The notes under the pieces were generated by a model. The model made no database searches, was not told the origin of the DNA, and saw only the letters and a list, made by a program, of their open reading frames with translations. Shown here piece by piece: positions 12,301 through 23,878 of a stretch of DNA of 64,000 nt (the stretch's first letter is position 1; every line of letters begins with the position of its first letter). A program made the translations under genes and the position numbers. This DNA comes from Hirsutella rhossiliensis (Eukaryota; Ascomycota; Sordariomycetes; Hypocreales; Ophiocordycipitaceae): positions 124,001 to 188,000 of the forward strand of contig NW_025408682.1 of assembly GCF_020360975.1 (NCBI RefSeq), given 5' to 3'.

Positions 12301-14330
12301 TAAAATACGCCTACCTTTATATGCCTCCTCCTATATAAGAAGAAGATCTAAAAGTAGCTTTCTTTATTAGTCTTCCTATCTTAACCCTTAAGGGGGTAGG
12401 AAAGGCACCTCTCTTAAAGGATTACCTAGCTGCCTTTTTATCCTTACTTCGAGAAGTAAAGGAAGGTATAGGGCCCGATATAGTTACTAAAGAAAACTAA
12501 CCTCTCCTTTATTTCGATCGTTTTTCTAACTTCTATCTAACGCCTATAAAAGATAGTTCCTATAAGGCGTTTATAGTAGGCCGGCTCTTTAAGCTATAGC
12601 TATTAGTAAGGAAGGTATATAAAAGAGACCTCCTAGACCTACTAGTAAACTAAAAGTAGCTAGAAAGACACCCTTTTAAAGACTAGTTTTTCTAGGCCTA
12701 GAAAGACTACCTAGCTTTATATAAAGAGATAGGGTCTTTTAAAGAGGTCCTTAAGAAAAAGATAAAAGGAAAATAGGTCCTTAGCTTTAAGTAGGTCTTT
12801 ATCTATAAGACTAATAAATATAGCTTCCTTTAAAAGTATAAAGCCCGGCTAGTTATCTATAGGAATTAATAGGAAAAAGGGGATTTACCTACTAAGGTAA
12901 CTATATTAATAGGGATATCTTTTTAAACCCTTATAGCTATAGTAGTAGAATTTAACTTCGAGCTTTATTAGATAGATATAGTTAATACCTTTATTAACTA
13001 CTTACTTAAGAAAGAAGAAGGTATCTATATACGCTTTTTACTAGGCTTTTAATAGTTAGGAAAGGTTCTATAGCTTAGGAAAGCTCTATATAGACTATAA
13101 AGATTACCCCTTCTTTAGCAATAGTATTTAATAGGTTCCCTTAAAGCCCTAGGCTTTAAGAAAGTCCCTTAAGAACCGTATATAATATAAAAGGGTAAAA
13201 TTTTAGTTTTCTTTTACGTTAACGATATTATCTAGGCCTACTTAAAAGAGGAAGAGGCTACTACTAAGGAGGCTATATAAGGCCTATAATAAAGGTATAA
13301 GATAATAAGGCTAAGGGAGCTAAAGTAGTTCCTAGGGATATAAACCCTTTAAAATAAGTCCTAACGGACTATCTAGCTTACCTAGGACGCCTATATCGAT
13401 AAGGTTACTTATAAAGTCCTCCTTAAATCCCTTAATAAGAAACTTCCCTTAACGCTTATATTAAATAAAGAGCTTTTACTTAATCCGTTCTTTTAAGCTT
13501 AGGAGTAAGAGAAATACTAATATTAGTAGAAGGTAAGCTCGTTACTTTTTTAGCTATTTCTACTAGACTAGATATCTCTTTTACGGTTTCCTAGCTAGCA
13601 AGGTATAATTAGAATCCTAGCCTTAGGTATTAAAAAGTAGTAGATAGAGCTATCCTTTATCTCTATTTATCGAGATTATATAGTCTATACTTAGGAGGGT
13701 AGGAAAGAAAGAAATTAGCTGCTAAAATCTTCTTTTATTTAAGCGATTTATCCTTTATAGATAATTCCTTAAATAAAAAGAGCTTATAAAGGTATATTAT
13801 ATCCCTTTTTAAAATAACTATTACTTAACGAGCTTCGAAGTAAGCTACCGTTATAACTTTAAGTATAAAGGCAAAGCTACTAGCTCTTTTAAAAGTATTA
13901 AAAGAAGCGATTTTCCTTAGCTAGCTACTTATATCTTTATAACTATAAATTTCGTCCCTATTAGCTATAGAATATAATAATATATAAACTATATAAATTC
14001 TTATAGAAAATATAAAGCTATTAACCTAGCTATAGTATATCGATATCTACTAGTATTAGTTATACTAAGAGGTCTAAAAGGGACTTATTTCTATTTATTA
14101 GGTTCTAATAATATTAATAAAAGCTAATAGTTTTATAAAGCCCTTACTAAAGTAGAAGCTAGCTATCTTTTTATAGTAAATTAAGCTAGAAGACGTTTAA
14201 GAAAAGCTATCCTTAAAGGCCCTCCTTAAGAGTCTATAAGAGGAGCTAATAGTATATATAAGAAGGTAATATCTATAGCTAAAGAAAAGGAAGAGGTTTT
14301 TCCTTTTAGAGGGCTACTTATTTAATTAGG
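9382..14330 (+). pseudogene. Copy A gag-pol pseudogene
   Basis: Degenerate Copia polyprotein. The presumed start is ATA-TCG-AAA at 9382; copies A and C share ATA-TCG and copies B and D have ATA-ACG, so an ancestral ATG changed to ATA by RIP is likely. In order: Gag with an Ala/Pro-rich tail (10120-10290), zinc-knuckle remnant (10440-10495), protease with D-S-G altered to N-F-S (10765-10780), integrase (11330-11830) with the second catalytic Asp changed to Asn, reverse transcriptase (12760-13350) and RNase H (13600-13960) with S-T-K-A-K-L in place of S-T-E-A-E-L. Stops are far denser than in copy B. The reading comes from alignment to copy B. Confidence 0.88.
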
Positions 14331-14546
14331 TTTTTCCCTTCTAAAAAGGCCCCCTTTCTTATAAGACTTTCCCCTTTTTAGGCCCCTAATCCTTAAGTAG
14401 GTCTAAAAGAGCCTAGGGACCTAAAAGGGCCCTTGCTTTCCTTAAGTAAAGGGAGAAGTATAAAGCTAAGAACCTCCTTTATACGCTTACTAGCCTAAAG
14501 CTATATTAGCTATGCCCTTAAGGGGCAGGCTATAGCTAAGAGGGTA

Positions 14547-15031
14547 TATTACGAAGCATAGCTTAATTTTATAGTTCTTAGAGATATCCCTTAGTATAAG
14601 GGACTAAGGAAGCTAAAAACACTTAGTATAAAAGAAGGAAAAAGGAGCTAAAAAGAGGTATAGAAAGGAGGGTAGGGGTATAAAGGGAAGTAGAAGTAGC
14701 GATAGCTTCTTATAAAGGTAGCGAAAGATAAGACGGATATACTAGTAATAGCTAGAAAAGAAGGAGAAAACCGGTAAAAAGCTCGGTAGTTAAAAGGATA
14801 TTAGTAGCTTCTTTAAGTAGGATCTTCTTTATTAATTAAGATACTAGATAGGTATAAATAGGGGCGTTAGATAGAGGAAAGAAGGATAATTAAGGAAATA
14901 TAATAATAACTCCCCTACCTTTATTACTGCTCCTATAAGAATTAAATCTCTTTGCCTTACTAGTCCGACCCCTTACTTTTAATTTTACCTTTATATATTT
15001 TTATATACTTCTTATATCTCCTTACGCGAGA
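14547..15031 (+). repeat. Copy A 3' LTR
   Basis: 485 bp, preceded by the purine tract GCTAAGAGGG and followed by the target duplication AAAAG. It retains slightly more CpG (TTACGAAGC at its start, TTACGCGAGA at its end) than the 5' LTR of the same element, so the two LTRs were mutated to different extents. Confidence 0.93.
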
Positions 15032-15036
15032 AAAAG

Positions 15037-15484
15037 AAGTATTAAAGTTAATAATTCTATCTCTATCTACTAGCGGACATACTATCTTATATAGATAATT
15101 ATAGCTAAACGGTAGAACCTTTTAGGACTAGATTTAGGCTACTATATAGCCCTAAGACTAAGGAATTCCGTAATACCTTAAGTATATCTAGAAGTATCTT
15201 AGTTCTATTAATATTTATGTTTAAAGGAGGTTAGTTATACTAGTATTCTTAAGAGGTCTTAAGAGGTCTTAGCTAGTATTCTAAGCTAGCTCTATTCCTT
15301 TAATTCCCGATTATATAATAAGCGGCAACCCGTTTAATATATAATAATGTATAAAATAACGAGTAATTCTTACTTTATAGGATAGGATTTTACTTAAAAT
15401 TAATATACTACTTATTAGCTTATATAATTAAGAGAGTATATTATAGCTACTTTATTTATAATAGGAAAACACCGTTCCTTATAG
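15037..15484 (-). mobile_element. Copia-2 3' LTR, inner part (split by copy A)
   Basis: Lies between copy A and the Copia-2 polypurine tract (AGCCTCCCTTAAAGAG on plus at 15482, the same motif as in Copia-1). Apart from the outer piece it shares little with the Copia-1 LTR, so Copia-2 is a related but distinct family. It contains a tandem AAGAGGTCTT duplication at about 15258-15279. Confidence 0.55.
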
Positions 15485-15839
15485 CCTCCCTTAAAGAGTA
15501 GATTTATATACTCTTTACTAATTTATTTATAGTAGTATATATATAGGGTAAAAACCTAATTTAGGAAAACTACTCTTATACCTTAATAAGATATATAAAA
15601 ACCTATTCTTTCTTAGGAAGAAAATCCTTAGGTATATACTAATAGAAAAACCTATAGTAGGAAACATCTATAGTTATAATAATTATTTATAGGATAACCT
15701 TATATAAGGTAAAACCTATTATTACTAGGAAAATCTTAATATATAAAAACCTAGTAAATATTTCTCTAGGAAACCTAAAAAGGAAAAACCTAGTAAGGGA
15801 AAGATATAGAAAGTATAAGAAATATCTAAAACCCCTTTT

Positions 15840-16669
15840 AATTACTTAGGAACTTATATTAAGGATAGATCGTCTTTAAATTTATAGAGTAATCTAGGTC
15901 TTAATTCCTTTATAAAAATATTAGCTATATTATCTTTTAATTTAATATATAAAACTTTAATTTCCCCTTCTCTTATACTAGTTCTAGTATAGTAATAGGC
16001 TAATCTTATATACTTAGACCTTTTATAAAATTCCGGAATTTCTACTAATTTAATAGTAGTAGTATTATCCGTTAAAATAAGAGGTATAGTATTATAAATC
16101 TTAATAGATAGATCCTTAGTAATATATTTTAAAAGTATATTTAAATAAATAGCTTATTTATTTACCTCCTTAAGGCTAATATACTCTACTTCGTAAGTAG
16201 AGATAGCAATAGCTTTCTACTTAAAGTAAGTCTAGCTTATTATATTATTATATATATATAAATAGTAACTAAAAAAGGATTTTCCGTCTATTAAATCTAA
16301 CGCCTAGCTAGAGTTTATAAAACCCTTTATATATAGATAGGTAAAAGGGATATTATAATTATATTTAATCTTTAGGCTAGGGAATTTATTTAAATATTTC
16401 TAAATTATATTTAAAGCCTTAAAATACGTTTAGTCGGGCTTAGCCGCGAATCTAGTATAGGAAATTATAGAATATAAGATATCTAGCCTATTAAATAAGG
16501 CTAAGTATAATAAAGATCCTATTTCTTTTTAAAATTATAATATATCTTCCTTAAAAGGTAATTCCTTTACTTTTATTAGCTTAATACCTACTATAGTAAG
16601 TAAGTTTAAAGTTTTTAAACCTTCTTTATTAAATTCCTTTAATTTATTTAAGGTATAAATTTCTTAGAT
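15840..16669 (-). pseudogene. Copia-2 pol 3' end (RNase H), truncated
   Basis: The minus strand parallels Copia-1 551-1330 throughout: a Y-I-S-L-K-E motif where Copia-1 has F-I-A-L-K-E, then the K-D-N-I-A-N-I-F-I-K-E-L segment corresponding to K-D-N-I-A-D-I-F-T-K-E-L near the C terminus. Everything upstream (reverse transcriptase, integrase, Gag, 5' LTR) is missing; similarity stops near 16669. Stops and A/T enrichment show heavy RIP. The truncation may come from an old rearrangement or from insertion of the neighbouring Gypsy fragment. Confidence 0.8.
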
Positions 16670-16689
16670 AGCGGCTTTAGACTATACTT

Positions 16690-17526
16690 ATAAAGGTATA
16701 TATTATATTATAAAGTCTAGCGCTTAATACTTAGATCTAAAGCTAAAGCTAAAGGTATAGGTAGCTAACTACTATATTAACTTATAAGGGTATCTACGTT
16801 AGTAAGGGAGATTATAAGTACTAGGTATACTATATACTATAGAAGCTAAGGAGAAGGATAAACTACTAGAGCTAGATAAATAAAATAAGCTTTAAAGGAG
16901 GCTAGTTTAGCTTATATATAACTTTAGTATTATAGGTTACCTAAGCTAGGAGGGTATAGTAGTAGGCCTTATAAGGGACTTTTACTAGCCCCTCTTATAG
17001 TACTATATTTATTACTTTCTTTATAACTATAATATTTATAGCTATATAAAGATCTAAAAAGTATAGCTTAAAGGGCTACTTAAGTAGCTTTTAGTACTAA
17101 ACTAGTTTTATATATATATATAAAAAGACTTTATAATAGACCTCTTACTTATAAAGGACGGTAATAGCTATATATAAGTAATTAAGGACTAACTTAGTAA
17201 ATTAATAGTATTAAAGCTAATACTATTTATAGATATAAAAGCTTATATAAAGTACTTTCTTTAGTACTAAGCTTACTTATATAGCTAGCTAGCCTTTATT
17301 ATAAGTAATAAAAGGTTAAACTAAACTAGCTGCTTTTAGTAGTACTTATACTAGCTACTTTAAATTATATAGCTACTTAGTATAGCTTATTATCTATAGA
17401 TTAATAAGGTACCTTAGAAGGTTAACTAAGAAGTAAGTTAGTATACCTAGCTTCTAGTACCCCTTACTTTTAATACCCTTTATAGTACTAAGGTAGGTAT
17501 ATTTTAAACGTAATTAAAGCTATATT
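16690..17526 (+). pseudogene. Gypsy integrase fragment
   Basis: Ty3/Gypsy integrase on the plus strand. Seen in order: a zinc-binding region with R-D-F-Y and a Tyr-rich run where His and Cys are expected (16930-17050), L-K-G-L-L-K just before the core, the first catalytic Asp in D-F-I-I-D-L (about 17130), the second in I-I-S-N-K-R with Asp changed to Asn (17305), and the Glu region N-K-V-P-x-K-V-N-x-E-V with Glu changed to Lys (17410). Reverse transcriptase and C-terminal parts are absent. The fragment ends exactly where the E1 LTR begins, so E1 may have inserted into it; its other half was not found in the window. Confidence 0.8.
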
Positions 17527-17996
17527 TATAATAACTAGTATTATTCTTAAGGGATAAACCTATCGAGGGGTTTATATTAATAGATATAATAGGGCGTAGT
17601 CTAAGTAATAATATATATTTTACGTTAGTAATAAGTAAAATATTATAGAATATAGACTATAACTAAGTAATTAAAATTAAAGATAGAATTATAATAAAGA
17701 TCTATATTAAAAGCTAGAGAGCTATTTATTTAAAGGAGTAAAAGTAAGTAGCTATATATACTTATAGAGACTATTTTTAGATTACGGTCCTAGCTATAAT
17801 CCTCTTTATAGCTTACTATAGCTTACTTATAAGCTATACTTCTAAGTAGTAATCTATCTATATAAGGCTTACTTAGCTTATATATACTCTAAGTAAGCTA
17901 AGCTAAAGTAACTTCTTATCTTAACTATTATTTTAAGCTGCTTTATTATATAAATATAGCTAGCTCTTTTATAGCCCGCTAACTATAGTTATAATA
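17527..17996 (-). repeat. E1 3' LTR
   Basis: 470 bp, shared with 33659-34138 and 59925-60394. The ends read TATAATAACTAG and AGTTATAATA, consistent with TG...CA ends changed by RIP. The assignment as LTR is secured by E2, where two such copies enclose the element and are flanked by the duplication GTATA. Confidence 0.9.
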
Positions 17997-18119
17997 TAAT
18001 ATCTCCCTTCCTTTTAGTTTTATCTATAAGACCTACTACTACCTTAGCCGCTATATATAAATATACCCTTATTATATATATATATATTCCTTATTTTATC
18101 TTTTCTATCTCTTAGGATA

Positions 18120-18800
18120 TACTACTAATAGTATATCTAGTCGTATATTAAAGGATCGTTCTTATAAAACCCTTAAGTATATTCGTTTAGCTAAGTCTAT
18201 TAATTATCTTAGTTTCGATATTATATTATATTCTTTTTATTTATTATATAGCTTTTACTATAAAATACTAAAGAAATCTTCTAAGTATATTAAATATATA
18301 TAGCGGGGTCGTTCCTATAATATATCGGGCGTAGTAATTAGCTCTTATAGGTAACTTAATTATCCTACTTATTATTTATAGCTAATATATTTCCTAGTAT
18401 CCTAAATAAATCTAGAGTTTAATCGATTAAATAAAAAAGAAGAAATTACTAAGGAGCGATAATTAAAAGCTTAAGCTAACCTAAATAAAGCCTTAGCTTA
18501 TTTAGCATAGCTTTACTATTAAAAGCGCTAGTTAAAGATAAAGGGTACTAAGATAGTTTATTAAGGCCTTTATTCCTTAAATAACCTTAACGAGGCTAAG
18601 CGCTAAGAATCTAAAGTAGTAGTCGATATTTAGTTTATAGGTAGATTTAATATAATTAATTAAAATACTATTAGTTTATTAAGTAATTTTATAATACCTA
18701 AGGTAGATTTTACTAATAAAACTATTAAAGTAAAGAACTATAGTAAGTTAAGTACTTAAGTAGTTCCTAAGTATTTTCTTTTAGTCTATATCCCTTTTAC
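18120..18800 (+). pseudogene. Antisense accessory ORF of E1 (Cys cluster plus charged helix)
   Basis: Between the 3' LTR and the integrase end of a minus-strand Gypsy element, the plus strand carries one readable frame of about 220 codons. Its N-terminal part is basic (L-K-D-R-S-Y, then I-R-L-A-K-S) with a Tyr/Ser cluster K-Y-I-K-Y-I-x-R-G-R-S-Y-N where Tyr stands in codons that RIP would produce from Cys. A charged, Ala/Leu/Lys-rich segment follows (N-L-N-K-A-L-A-Y-L-A, then K-I-K-G-T-K-I-V-Y), then an acidic tail. The layout resembles small fungal proteins with a zinc-cluster-like N terminus and a coiled coil; that resemblance is from memory. E2 has the same frame at 34255-34935, so the ORF travels with the element. 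Function unknown. Confidence 0.6.
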
Positions 18801-18849
18801 TTAATAAGGTATTTTTATTACTAACCTTATTTTCTTATATTTAGTATTT

Positions 18850-21800
18850 ATTTTACTTTATATTCTTAATTATAGTTAACTTCGATTTTTTCTTATAATT
18901 TAGCGTTTTATAGCGCTAGTTTTAATAATAAGATATAAAATATTAAGTATATCTATATTATTATTTATAGCGAAAGTTTATAGTTAAGTTTTAAAATAGT
19001 TTTCTTAACCTTAAATAGTCTAAGTTTCTTAAAATCTAATTTATTACTTAGTTATTTTATTTTAATATTTTATTATATAAGGTAGACTATATCTCTCTCT
19101 TAAAATATTAGTCTCTATAATCTTTTCTAATTATAATAAGTAGATATTTATTCTCTAATAAATTAAAGTTCTTATTATATTTCTTTATATATTTATTATA
19201 GCTAATCTATTTATAGTATTACTTATTATACTTATAGTCCTTATTAAGTAACCTTAAATACTTTTAGGTTATATCTATAATTAGTATATACTAATAAGAG
19301 CTTAGTTATTTTTATAACTAAGCTATTATAAGCTAGTTACGTTATTAGTAACTACTTAACTTAATTGTTTTATTTATAGCTAATATAGTATTATAAATAT
19401 TATTTAAGCGTTTAATTAAGTTATTTTATTTATCTATCTATTTATAGGTAATAAGCTATACTAAGCTTATATTTTATCCTTAATTATACTATAAGAGCTT
19501 ACTAAAGCTTAGCTATAAATATACTTTTATTATTAAAGATAATCTTATTTAGTAGTTTATAATTACTAATAATAGCTAATAAGAATATATATACTAGCTC
19601 TATTATATTACTTACTTCTTTATATAGTAAGAAGTACTTATACTTTATTAGTTTATTAGTAATAATAAATATACTATTATACTTAACGTTAGTTATAGGT
19701 TCTTTTAATAGTAGTAGCTTTATAATATAATTAAAAGCTATTAAATCCTATAGTTTCTCTAGTACTAATAGCGGTTATAATTCTCTATATAGTTTATATT
19801 ATTTAGCTTTACTTTATATATAAAGTTTATATTCTTTAATAACTTATTATACTACTTTCTTAAGCTATAAAAAGTTATATTATTATTTAATCCGTTTTAT
19901 TATTCTTTAGATTCCTTAGTATCTATATATTAAATATTTATATATATCTTATATAACTTTATCTTATAATTCTAATAGTATCTAGATTTTATTTTTATAT
20001 ATTAAAACTTTTAAATATTCTATATTATATCCGTTTAGTACTTTATATTCTTTTATCTATTTTAGGATCTTTTAATATATTAAGGTATTAGGTTATACTT
20101 TAAATATTATATTTAGCTATTATTACTAGTAATTCTTATTTTTATTAATTTCTAGGAGCTATCCTTTTACTATAGGTGCTCTTATATTATAATCGCTTTA
20201 TTAACTAAGGGCGTTAGCTTAACCGTTTTTTATTCCCTTTTTTTAGAATATTTTATAGTTAAACTCTAATAGATATTCGGCCTATTAAATCTATTATCCG
20301 TTTAACTATTATATTATTATAAAGTATAAGATATTCTTATAATCTATATAAACCTTAACTTTATATTTTACTTTTAAGAAGGTAGTATTAGAATTCCTTA
20401 AAAGCTTAAATAATTATAAGTAATTCTTTATTATAGATATAGTAATTAAGTTCTATACTATATAGTTTCTTTAACTAAAATATAATTAGTTATAGTCTTC
20501 TTTATTATCTTTTTATCCGATTTATATTTCTAGAATAAAGTTTAATATATTAGTTTTAAGTTCGATTTATTATTTTAGGTTAAAGGTAGTTAAGACTAGT
20601 TCTTATATAGTTATAGTTTTAATATATTTAAAAGCTTTATTAGCTTTATCGTCCTATATAAATTCTTTTTCCTTTTTCTTTAAGTTATATAATAATATTA
20701 TAATCTTTCTAAAATCTTTAAGAAATTATTAGTAGTAATTTATAAATCCTAAGAAACTTTATACGTCTTTAATATTCTTTAATGCTAGCTATTCTTTAAC
20801 TAAGTTAATCTTATCTTATTATATTTATATCTCTCTTAGTAAGATTATATATCTAAGGAAGTTTACTTCTTATATAAAGAACTTACTTTTCTTAGTTTAA
20901 CTAGTAACTTTATATTTTAAAGTATATAGAGTACCTTATAGATATATTCCTTATATTATTTTAAGGTATCTAAGAAAATTAGGATATTATCTATTTATAT
21001 TACTTTTTTATATATATTACGTTATAGGCGCCTTTAAGATTAAAGGCTATAAACTATTTTTTACTATATAGTCGATCTTATAGTTCCGATATAAGTAGTA
21101 ATAGTATCTAGTCTTTTATTATAATATTATTTAAGCATTTATAGCTAATAACTAGTTATAGCTTATTATCTTTCTTTAAAATAAATATAACTAAGTAGCT
21201 TACTTTAAATATTAATATTTATATATACCCCTTTTATAGATTCTTATTAAGGTAGTTATATAGCGTTTATAATTACTTTTTATTTAAGTTATAGATCTTA
21301 TAAAACGTTAGCGTTATTTTATCCTTAAGATAAATTTTATAGTCTTATTAGCTATATTTAAGTAACCCTATCCTAAGTTCTTTCTTAAAGAGTTTATTAT
21401 ATTTCTAGTATTCTTAGGGGATATTCTTTATTTTATTTTATAAGCTTTATTCTTTCTTTTAAAAGCTAGTTTCTCTTAACTTAAGCTCTTTATTAATTTA
21501 TTTAAGGTTTTTCCTTAAAGTAGTAATAATTCTTTAAATCTTTATATTATATCCTTTATTTTATTTCTATTAGATACTAAGTTATATAGCTATATTAGTT
21601 AGTATATAGGTCTTATTAATCGATTTTATTATATCTATTAGTTCGGTTACTATTTTGGTTTATATTACTAAAGCCTATAATAATTTACTTAAACGGTTAT
21701 CCCTTTTATCTTATTTAATAGCTCTTTTAAATCTATTAGTCCTAGAAACTTATATCTATTATAACTACGGCTACTAAGCTACTAACGGTCGACTACGTTA

Positions 21801-23383
21801 AGTATATAATACGGTCTAATAGATAAATAGTTAGTACGACTATTTAATAGATATAGGATTAAGGGGATTATAAAGATCTAAGTAATCTAAGATTAACGAG
21901 ATTACCATACTTTATATAATCTAACGTTAGGGATTATAGCTAGGCCTATAATCTAAGGATAGTATCTATAGGTATATATAGCTACCTACTTTTACTCCTT
22001 TAAATAGATAGCTTAATAGCTTTTAATATAAATCATTATTATAATTCGATCTTTAATTCTGATTACCTAGTTATAGTCTATAGTCTATAACCTCTAACTT
22101 ATTACTAACGTAATATACTTATTATTACTTAAACTACGCCCTATTATATCTATTAATATAAACCCCTTAATAGGTTTATCCCTTAAGAATAATACTAGTT
22201 ATTATAATATCTTTATTTTAATATAGCTAAATAGTTTTCTAGTTAATTAATAGGTTACTCTCTTATAGCTATATAAGTCTTAATATAAGGTTATATTCTT
22301 TAATATTTATAATATTAAAGTTCACGTATTTATTATAGACTTAAATATTAATATTAAGGTAATTAATCTCTATATTAATAATTCTATTATTATAGTTAAA
22401 GGCTTTTCTTTTAATATTTATAAGTTTATAGATCTCTCTTATATCTATATATAAGTTAGTAACAATTAATAACTCTAGGTAAAACGTAATTACTTATTAT
22501 ACTATAATCTAAAAGTATATATATATAATATCCTATAATTTAGATATCTAATACTATTTAGTTACTATAGCTTACTATTATTATATATAAGGTCCTTAGA
22601 TCTTATTATATTATATTAGTTTATAGCCCTTTTATAAATAGTATACTTTATTTTCTACTTAGTCCTTATTTATTTTATTTAAGTATTCTTCTTTAATTTA
22701 TTATTAATATTATTTCTTTATATTTTTATTATATAGTATTATATTAAGGCTTAAGAGACTAATTTATTATAGCTAATTAAAGATTTCTTATTTCTTAACG
22801 CTATATTATTTTTATTATATTACTTATTTTTATTATATTACTTATAGTTAATTATATACTATACTTAAAAAAAAACTTTTATACTAAAAGTTAAGTTTTT
22901 ACTTAGCGTCTTTTTATTTTTTATATAGTATTTTTATATAGATTCTTCCTTAGTCGAATATAGCTTATAGCTTTTATATATATTACTAATAATCTTTTAA
23001 TATACTATTATATTATTTATACTATACTTATACTTTTTTATATTTATAACCTTTATAGTTTAAGTATATATATTTCTTATAATCTTCTTTATTATATTTA
23101 ACTTATTATATAAGCCTTTAAAAGATTAATAGTTTAAATACCTTAAAGTAAGTAGCGTTATATTATTCCTTTATTTTAGCGTATTTATAGATTTTATATA
23201 TCTTTAAAAGATATCTTATTAATAAACTATAATTATCGCGGTATTTAAGTAGTATACTATAATTAGGTTCAAATAATATAACTTAGTTATTTAGGTAGCG
23301 TTAATTAATTTTCTAATAGTTTAGTTCTATACTTAAGTAGGGTTTTAAAAGTACTTATCCTTTAAACTTAATTAAGAAGGCAT
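18850..23383 (-). pseudogene. E1 Gypsy gag-pol pseudogene
   Basis: Reading leftward: a preserved ATG at 23383 opens a Gag (M-P-S-x-L-S-L-K-D-K-Y-F, the x being a stop where E2 also has one); a zinc-knuckle-like remnant lies near 22640; the end of a retropepsin domain (N-I-K-E-Y-N-L-I-L, cognate of the usual Y-D-L-I-L-G motif) near 22290-22350; reverse transcriptase from about 21400, with N-L-x-K-G-Y-I, V-I-F-I-L-K-K-D and I-D-N-I-L-I-F at 20980-21000, where the second catalytic Asp is Asn; RNase H around 20450-20600; and integrase 19000-19800 with F-I-I-T-N-K, the second Asp changed to Asn and the Glu to Lys. A solo LTR interrupts the protease-RT linker. RIP stops are everywhere. The C-terminal end is approximate. 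Confidence 0.85.
21757..22206 (+). mobile_element. Solo LTR of the E family, opposite orientation, in E1
   Basis: 450 bp bounded by the 5-bp duplication ATATC (21752-21756 and 22207-22211). Its right 260 bases are the reverse complement of the E LTR, including its terminus CTAGTTATTATA; its left end TATTATAACTA matches the other terminus, but 21770-21940 is diverged, so it belongs to a subfamily. No internal sequence remains, as after LTR-LTR recombination. It lies in the protease-RT linker of E1. Confidence 0.85.
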
Positions 23384-23386
23384 CGT

Positions 23387-23391
23387 ATTAT
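23387..23391. repeat. Target-site duplication ATTAT, left of copy B
   Basis: ATTAT stands directly before the LTR and again at 29466-29470. The homologous E2 sequence at 49010-49014 has a single ATTAT, in the context CATCGTATTATACCTTTAT, and is the uninterrupted allele. Copy B thus landed three bases upstream of the E1 gag ATG. Confidence 0.97.
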
Positions 23392-23877
23392 TGTCGCGAA
23401 GCGTGGCCTGATTTCGTAGTTCTTAGAGATATCCCTTAGTACGAGGGACCTAGGAAGCTAAAAAACACCCGGTGTGGAAGAAGGAAGAAGGAGCTAAAAA
23501 GAGGTGTAGAAAGGAGGGTAGGGGCATAAGGGGAAGCAGAAGTGGCGATGGCTTCCTATAGAGGTAGCGAGAGATAAGACGGATATGCCGGCAACGGCTA
23601 GAAAGGAGGAGAAAAACCGGCAAAAAGCTCGGTAGTTAAAGGGACATTAGTAGCTTCTTTAAGCAGGATCTTCTTTATTAATTGAGATACTAGACGGGTA
23701 TAAAGAGGGGCGTTAGATAGAGGAAAGAAGGAAAATTAAGGCAATATAATAATCACTCCCCTACCTTTATTGCTGCCCCCGCAAGAATTAAATCCCTCTG
23801 CCCTGCCTGTCCGACCCCTTACTTCTAATTTCACCTTTATGCATTTTTATGCACTTCTTATATCTCTCTTCGCGAGA
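23392..23877 (+). repeat. Copy B 5' LTR
   Basis: 486 bp. It starts TGTCGCGAAG and ends CTTCGCGAGA, so the ends are inverted repeats of each other except for one base. This is unusually long for a Copia LTR terminus. It includes short open frames in both strands that have no coding features. Confidence 0.95.
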
Positions 23878-23878
23878 G

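Larger units (their letters stand above)
8755..15031 (+). mobile_element. Copia copy A, full length, heavily RIP-mutated
   Basis: Complete LTR retrotransposon of 6,277 bp flanked by the 5-bp target duplication AAAAG (8750-8754 and 15032-15036). LTRs lie at 8755-9238 and 14547-15031. It is collinear with copies B, C and D of this window, but CpA and CpG sites are largely converted, for example CTCGAG of copy B reads CTTAAG here. The LTR terminus TGTCGCGAAG of copy B reads TATTATAAAG. It retains the roughly 230 bp between reverse transcriptase and RNase H that copy B lacks. It sits inside the 3' LTR of Copia-2. Confidence 0.95.

Noticed and set aside
17527..22206. Inverted repeats as ends of a DNA transposon of 4.7 kb
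   Set aside because: The right copy has its own ATATC duplication and the enclosed sequence is Gypsy pol; it is a solo LTR in opposite orientation.
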